A model generated the notes under the pieces. That model was given only the letters and a program-made list of their open reading frames with translations. It searched no databases and had not been told where the DNA came from. DNA of 64,000 nt, taken from the NCBI RefSeq assembly GCF_003573695.1, contig NC_039362.1, forward strand, positions 176,895,690 through 176,959,689, in the 5' to 3' direction. The DNA comes from Papaver somniferum (taxonomy: Eukaryota > Streptophyta > Magnoliopsida > Ranunculales > Papaveraceae). Every line of letters begins with the position of its first letter. Within the stretch, counting starts at the first letter, position 1. Of the stretch, positions 58,501 through 64,000 are shown one piece after another. The translations under genes and the position numbers were made by a program.

Positions 58501-60272
58501 AACTAAGAGTTTCTACGACCCAAAGTCGGAGACTTTAATAAACAAATCTGTATCACACAGAAAAGTATAGATGATAGATAAATCCGTCTCCCACGAATAT
58601 ACTTATGAGTTTTGTTCCGTCTTTTGATAAATCAAGGTGAACAAAAACCAATTGATAAACCGGACTTATATTCCCGAAGAAGAGCCTAGTATTATCAATC
58701 ACCTTAAAATAATCCTAATCGACGTAACGAAAAAAGATATTGTGGAATCACAAACGATGAGACGATGTGTTTATGATTACTTTTCTATCTTGCCTATCGG
58801 AGATATAAATCTCGAGCCAATTACTACAATTGTACTCGTAACGATGGAAGATTCAAGATCAAATCACACAACTACAAGAAAAGTATTATCGATCGGTCTG
58901 GCTTCACAATCCCAATAAAGTTTTTAAGTCGTTAACCTGGTTTTAGAAGAAGAAGAAACCAAAGGTTAAAGGAGAATCGACTCTAGCTATGCAACTAGTA
59001 TCATACGTAAGGTGTGGGGATTAGGTTTCCCAGTTGCTAGAGTTTTATTCTATATAGTCTTTCAAATCAGGGTTTGCAATCAATGTTAGCTTGGTAACAA
59101 AGCATTCAATATTCACCGTTAGATGAAAACCTGATTAGATTCAAGCTAATATTTCTCAACCGTTGGATCGAAAACTTAGCTTGTTACACACAAATGAAAT
59201 GTCCAATTTTGGGTTTACGAACCGTTCCCAAACATTAACATTTGTTGGTTCAACAATAGTTAACCAAATGGTTAGCCATATGATCACTTTCATATCAACC
59301 ATATTGTTCTTCACCATAACTAGTTCAAATGACTCAAATGAACTAGTTAGAGAGTTGTTCAATTGCTTAGATCTTATTTAACTACACAAGACACAATTGA
59401 AGCAAAAACGGTTTGATTCACTCGAATTGGTTCATGAACTTTATAGCCACGGTTTGCAAAAGCATTCCTTATTTTATATAAACATGAGTTCAAGAACAAC
59501 CGATTTTAGATATAACCTTCTCAAGTTCGCGGACTGGGTTCGTGGAATTAAGCTCACGGAAGGAGTTCACAAACTCCAGCAGAAATTCTCGGGTCGAGAA
59601 CTTCCGCCAGTTCGCGGACTTGGCTCACGCCACATTCCGTTTCTCTTGATCAACAAAGTTCTCAAACTTTGGTTTAAGGAATAAGGACTTATACATATAT
59701 GTGTTTCCACAATAATGTTTGTATCCTACCAATGGTTATATAATCTAAAATCTCATTTCAATCATTGAAACATTCTCAGAGGACGTTATATAGCCGTTAT
59801 TCACAGACCATTTTTCGTCAGAGCAATTTCCAATGTAATTGAAACATAACATGACATTCGTCACTAGGTAAAGATGAATTTGGCTAAAGCGAAAGCTTAC
59901 CAACACATATTTCTAGAAATAGATAGGCGAGTTAAACTCGGCTCGAAATAGCAAATATGTATAATGAAAGTCTATACATCAGCACGACTTTTGTCTCAAG
60001 AGTAGCAGATAGAGTAGATAGACTTTTGAGTGACAGATAAGTTCAAGTCTCCACATACCTTTTAGTCGATGAAGATCCACCATTTCCTTGAGTAGTCCTT
60101 CGTCTTGTATGATGATTGACATTGAGTCTTGAGCTCAAATACACTTTCTATCCTAGTCCGAGACCTTTAGCTATATAGGCTAGATATCAATACTTATAGT
60201 TTTGAACACTAACATTGAAAAACATGCTTGAGATAGCAACGCATGCGAGTTCGACCGAGTAATGCTCTAACA
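55512..60272 (-). mobile_element. Solo LTR E (D family), split by solo LTR F
   Basis: Begins TGAAAAAGTGGGGGT and ends TGCTCTAACA, like D's LTRs, with TSD GTTTT at 55507-55511 and 60273-60277. Pieces 55512-55738 and 58131-60272 add to about 2369 bp, one LTR length. No internal region, so it is a product of LTR-LTR recombination. Same orientation as D. Confidence 0.92.
55739..58125 (+). mobile_element. Solo LTR F (D family), inverted inside E
   Basis: Begins TGTTAGAGCA and ends CCCCGCTTTTTCA, the reverse complement of D-type LTR ends; 2387 bp. TSD CCAAA at 55734-55738 and 58126-58130. Inserted in E in opposite orientation, giving a long inverted repeat. Confidence 0.93.
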
Positions 60273-60868
60273 GTTTTGATCCAGGAGGGGTGGATAATGA
60301 GAAGCCTCTCCGACCGAACTCGGTCTTTAATCTTTTAAATTCTTTTTCGTTATTCTAACCAGCTGGAGGCATTTTTTGGAATAATAATGGGAATGAGGAT
60401 AATCAGAGATGATCAAATTGATCAGGATTAGGATGATCCAGATACGAGAAGTAAGAAATAAAGTGTGAAAATGAAGAAAGAAAAGGGAAAAATGATGAAA
60501 CAGGAAAAGATGATAATCAACTCAAGAGTTTAATCAAACCAGAAGAGCAGCAGCAGAAGAAAATAAGAGTCGAAGAGAAAAGGAAGAAGAGTAAAAAGAA
60601 GAAAGAAAAAAACGATTGAGAGTCAACAAGAGATGTATTCCCGATTCCCAAGAGGTTTACCCCATTAATGCGATGATTAAAAGTGAACGGATAGGAAGAG
60701 GAGGTTATAAGAGACATGTCAGATAACGAATGGTTGAAAATACACGCGTAAGTTGTCATGCCTAAATCCGGGGAATATGTCGGCAGAAAAGAATACGAAA
60801 AGGTGAATGGGTGCGACAAAATAAATCAGAATTTCTCATATCGCTCTCTTTACCAAAAAAAATGGTAT

Positions 60869-60882
60869 GAGAATAGGAAAAA
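60869..60882 (+). other. Polypurine tract of element A
   Basis: GAGAATAGGAAAAA directly before the right LTR (60883), one pyrimidine only. Confirms plus orientation. Confidence 0.75.
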
Positions 60883-61350
60883 TGTGGATACAAAATACCG
60901 CACACCAAGTAATCGTGCGAAGTATCATCAAGACAAAGCGAAGATAACCGCATGAATCTTATCCAGAATGACGTATCAGATGACATCAGCTTAATCACGA
61001 GTAAAGTGTGAAGAGCCGTGCGATAGTAAAGAAGTCGTGCGTCAATGATAAAGTCCATGCGACATTGACGCACGTCAGATCCTAAATTAAGGGCTTTATT
61101 AGTTGTCCTCCACTATGTTAACTCATATATAAGGAGCCGAGCGACCTTGTATTGAGGGAGATCTTTTTGAGAGTTTAGACAAGATATTTAGGAGAGAGAA
61201 AGATTATTTGGAGAGCAAGTTAGGGTTTCTTTATCACTTTGTATCCAATTTGAAGATCTTAATGAATGTTCTTATGATTCTCATGGAGATTACTTAGATT
61301 GTTCTATACTTTTTACTAAGGGTGTGGTTGTGAGATTTCTCACAACTACA
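60883..61350 (+). repeat. 3' LTR of element A (468 bp)
   Basis: TGTGGATACAAAATAC to CTCACAACTACA; TATA at 61126-61132. Followed by TSD ATCCC at 61351-61355. Confidence 0.93.
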
Positions 61351-61379
61351 ATCCCCAAACCCAAAATGGGAGTCATTTA

Positions 61380-63901
61380 CTTGAGCACCAAACAAGAGTG
61401 AAATATAGCTATGTTAAATAACTATATTCTAGAGAATGAGTTTATCGACCAACCTTTGATAGGTGGTGCTTTTACTTGGTCTAATAATCAAGAAAATTCA
61501 TTTTTGTGTAGGCTTGATCAATTCCTGTTCAACCATGAGTTCGAGGAAGCCTTTCCAAATGCATTAAAGATTGTTTTGACTCGAACAATTTCAGACCATA
61601 ATCCTATGTTGGTTATTTCAGAGCCAGTAACTCAAACTAAACCATATTTCAAGTTAGATAGACTTTGGTTAGAGCATAAGGATTTTTTTCAGAACGTAAA
61701 GCTGTGGTGGGAGGCAATGGAGTATTCAGGTAGTGCAAGTACACGTTTTTTTCCTCAAGCTTCAGAATTTGAAACATCTTATCAAGCCTTGGAAAATTAA
61801 GGAGTTTGGTCATATTTCAAGGGATAAAAATGAGCTCACTGGTAGGATTCATGAGCTTAACATTTTGGAGGAAACGAGTACTCTTCATCATTCTCAGATG
61901 GAGGAGAAAAATCAATGTAAGTTGAGGCTGAGAAATTTAGAAGCTTTGGAAGCAATAAAATGGCAGTTGAGATTTAAACAATATAATTTTATATGGGGAG
62001 ATTCTAATACAAGGTACTTTCATAGTATTGCAAGTGCAAAGAAAAAGCGAAATACTATCGTTAAACTGCAAGTAGGAGGCGTAGGATGTTTTGATCAACA
62101 CATCATTAAGGAAGAACTCGAAAGTTTTTATGTTAATCTGTTTACACAAGGGGCTGAAGTGAATTCGAATATGGACAGTTTGCACTTTACAAAAATTACA
62201 GAGGTGGACAGATTGTGTCTTGAGCGTGATTTCACGGAAGAAGAAGTTTGGGAGGTAATAAAGAAAATGGGGAGTAATAAGTCTCCGGGTCCATACGGTT
62301 TTACTGCTGAATTCTTTAAGAGTTGTTGGAACACGTTAAAAGAAGATTTCATGGGTGTGGTCAAAAACTTTCACAGGTTTGGATCAATACATTGGCGTTT
62401 TAATTGTTCTTTCATCACTCTTATTCCCAAGAAAGATGATTCATGTACTCCGAGAGACTTTAGGTCCTTAAGTCTTATCGGTATGGTGTACAAGATCTTA
62501 TCTAAGCTTCTTTCAATTCAACTGAAGAAGGTGATGTCGCTTCTAATTTCTGACTTTCAGGGGGCTTTCATTTATGGTAAACAAATTCTTGATGGTGTTC
62601 TTATTGCTAATGAGTGTATAGATAGCAGATTAAAGGATAGGAAGCCTGGCATTCTTTGCAAGATTTACATGGAGAAAGCTTTTGATAATGTTAATTGGGA
62701 AGCTTTATTTACCATTCTTCAGAAGCATGATTTTGGTGACAAATGGATCTCATGGATCAAATGGTGCGTAACTTCTACTCATCTTTCTCTTCTTGTAAAT
62801 TTAGGTTGTAAGGAAAAATTTAAACCAAGCAAGGGTCTAAGGCAGGGTGATTCATTGTCCCCGTATTTGTTTCTTTTGGTGGTTGAAATACTATCTAATA
62901 AATGATGCGGTGTATAGAGGGAAGCTCTTTGGTTTCCAATTAGTGGATCACGTTTCTATCATTTCTCATCTTAAATTTGCGGATGACACCTTGATTTTTC
63001 TTGATGCTTCGGTGGAGGAAGTTATGCGCCTCTTGATCATTTTGGATGTGTTCGAAACTCTAATTACTGGTTTGAAGTTGAACTTAGACAAGAATACCAT
63101 GATTAGTGTGGGTGTCGATGTGGTAATTGATGTTCTTGCTAGAGAGCTTGGTTGTAAGACAGAAAAGCTTTCGTTCACTTATCTTAGGATGCTAATTGGA
63201 GCTCACTGGCGTTCTAATTCAGTTCGAGAGCATGTCTTAATTAGAATGGAACAAAAGCTGGTGTCGTGGAAGAAAAAGAAAATTAATAAAGCAGGTGGAT
63301 TAATCCTCATTAATAGTTGTCTTGCAAGCTTACCAATTTATTACCTATCTCTTTTCATCTTCCGGTGATTGCGGAAAAAAGAATGATAAGGATTATGCGT
63401 AATTTTTTGTGGGGTGCGGTGGAAGGTAGAATAAAATTAGTTTGGGTTTCATGGAAGAAACTTTCTGTTCCAAAGATGAATGGGGGTCTAGGAGTGAAAA
63501 ACTTGAGGAAAATAAATCAATCACTGCTAGTTAAGTGGATTTGGATATTTTCGAAGTAAAAAAAAAGACTCTGGAGAAAGTTAGTAAATGAGAAATTCAC
63601 TTACAATAGCGAATTACTTGTTCCTGATGTGGATAATAAACCACAATGTAGAAGTTTGTTGAAGAATGTCACTAATATGGTTCCTACAGTTCAGAGTTTG
63701 GCAAGATTCATGGTTGGAAATGTTAAAGGAATTCGCATTTGTAAGGATCATTGGCTAGACAGGGGGAGATTGCAAAACTTATTTCCGGTGGTTTTCAAGG
63801 TGGTCAAGATGAAGGATGCAACAATTTTCGATATGATAGCGAATAGACAGTGGGTTTGCGATTTCATGAGGCATTTAAATTTGAATGATCAATTAAAATG
63901 A
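61380..63901 (+). pseudogene. L1-type LINE relic (endonuclease end, reverse transcriptase, C-terminal part)
   Basis: 61411-61800 is the C-terminal endonuclease part (LIGGAFTWSNNQENSFLCRL, TISDHNP). A frame change near 61790 leads to the RT: 61733-62905 contains KKMGSNKSPGPYGFTAEFFK, FRSLSLIG, GKQILDGVLIANE, MEKAFDNVNW and KGLRQGDSLSPYLFLL. Another shift leads to 62847-63368 with the catalytic FADDTLIFLDA (62976-62987), then 63317-63559 (WVSWKKLSVPKMNGGLGVKN) and 63629-63901. At least four frame breaks. The upstream endonuclease and ORF1 are absent; it may be 5'-truncated or extend past the A insertion. Continues beyond the window's right edge. Confidence 0.92.
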
Positions 63902-64000
63902 GATTTATTGCGATGTGATCTTAATCAAGTTCATAACCTTGTAGAGGTGGATGACGATATGGTGATAATCGATAGTTTCAGTGTTGCAAGATGTTATGAA

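Larger units (their letters stand above)
35056..60372 (-). pseudogene. Antisense accessory gene of element A, split by D, C and E
   Basis: Start MPPAG at 60372. The coding exon runs to 60273, resumes past solo LTR E at 55511-55159 (IIISVGKLLVGLPVSLYNPQ, PLFYKIL, LSGDCIRIVMEF), then past C at 46306 to about 46050 (KWGIRLTRKDGIAE, YPIVLDGPYISG, YDPWVFRWPEEL). Later exons: 45960-45900 (KLKKKAKK), 45825-45530 (SMGKLASIFSDSLSAI, LRGVASRLTPSF), 45455-45305 (coiled coil), 45160-45023, then beyond D 35880-35520 (coiled coil) and 35355-35056, an acidic tail. Everything aligns colinearly with C's gene, even across each insertion. In-frame stops occur (after MPPAG and elsewhere). Antisense to A. Function unknown. 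Confidence 0.85.
19299..61350 (+). mobile_element. LTR retrotransposon A (gypsy-type, non-autonomous), host of the nest
   Basis: Left LTR 19299-19768 and right LTR 60883-61350 are alike along their whole length, begin TGTG and end ACTACA. ATCCC flanks the pair on the outside only (19294-19298 and 61351-61355), so these are the two ends of one insertion. A PBS-like site follows the left LTR and a polypurine tract precedes the right one, giving plus orientation. Between them lie A's gag-protease (30059-33413) and its antisense accessory gene, interrupted by B, D, C and E. Subtracting these with their TSDs leaves about 9.2 kb. By hand I count about eight substitutions in the first 120 LTR bases, so it is not recent. 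Confidence 0.93.

Noticed and set aside
19299..61350. The two 470-bp LTRs at 19299 and 60883 as separate solo LTRs
   Set aside because: Neither has its own duplication on both sides; ATCCC occurs only outside the pair, and PBS and PPT sit at the inner edges.

Overview
This window looks like repeat-rich nuclear DNA of a plant, almost certainly a eudicot. The evidence is AT-rich spliced genes with GT-AG introns, a plant F-box/LRR gene, fragments of plastid proteins (NHD1-type antiporter, CPN20 co-chaperonin), CACTA transposons, Ty1/copia and Ty3/gypsy elements and an L1-type LINE. I cannot fix the species from sequence alone. There is no CRISPR array, rRNA, recognisable tRNA gene or bacterial-style operon.

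Layout. (1) 1-2474: a decayed copia pol relic on the minus strand, a short GC-rich double palindrome, a 73-bp tandem duplication, and what should be the old 3' flank of the F-box gene. (2) 2478-15475: a 13.0-kb CACTA transposon (TSD ATC, 29-bp terminal inverted repeats) carrying a minus-strand transposase-like relic, two exons of an NHD1-like gene, several tandem arrays and most of the first half of a CPN20 gene spliced to foreign exons. It inserted exactly into the stop codon of an F-box/LRR gene. (3) 15476-19298: that F-box pseudogene and an intact 286-residue ORF of unknown function. (4) 19299-61350: one LTR retrotransposon, 'A' (TSD ATCCC), swollen from about 9.2 kb to 42 kb by nested insertions. 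(5) 61351-64000: a degenerate L1-type LINE.

Nest inside A. B (19810-29884, TSD GTTGG) sits just behind A's primer-binding site; its right LTR is split by a second CACTA (24652-29005, TSD GTA) carrying UAP56-like helicase exons. D (35881-45022, TSD CTATT) is a Sirevirus-like copia element without pol. C (46307-55153, TSD TGATT) is a relative of A. E (55512-60272, TSD GTTTT) is a solo LTR of the D family, split by F (55739-58125, TSD CCAAA), another solo LTR of that family in opposite orientation. Every TSD was read directly on both sides.

Most interesting system: A, B and C each carry the same long, intron-containing accessory gene, always antisense to the element's own LTR promoter, PBS and PPT. 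Its product has a conserved N-terminal domain, a middle with basic (NLS-like) and acidic stretches, coiled coils and, in A and C, an acidic C-terminal tail. In A and C it converges on a gag-protease unit from which reverse transcriptase and integrase core are missing, with a conserved roughly 0.5-kb non-coding block between the two. B keeps only the antisense gene. This looks like a family of non-autonomous gypsy-type elements defined by a gag gene plus an antisense gene. All copies here are mutated, so the case rests on comparing the three copies.
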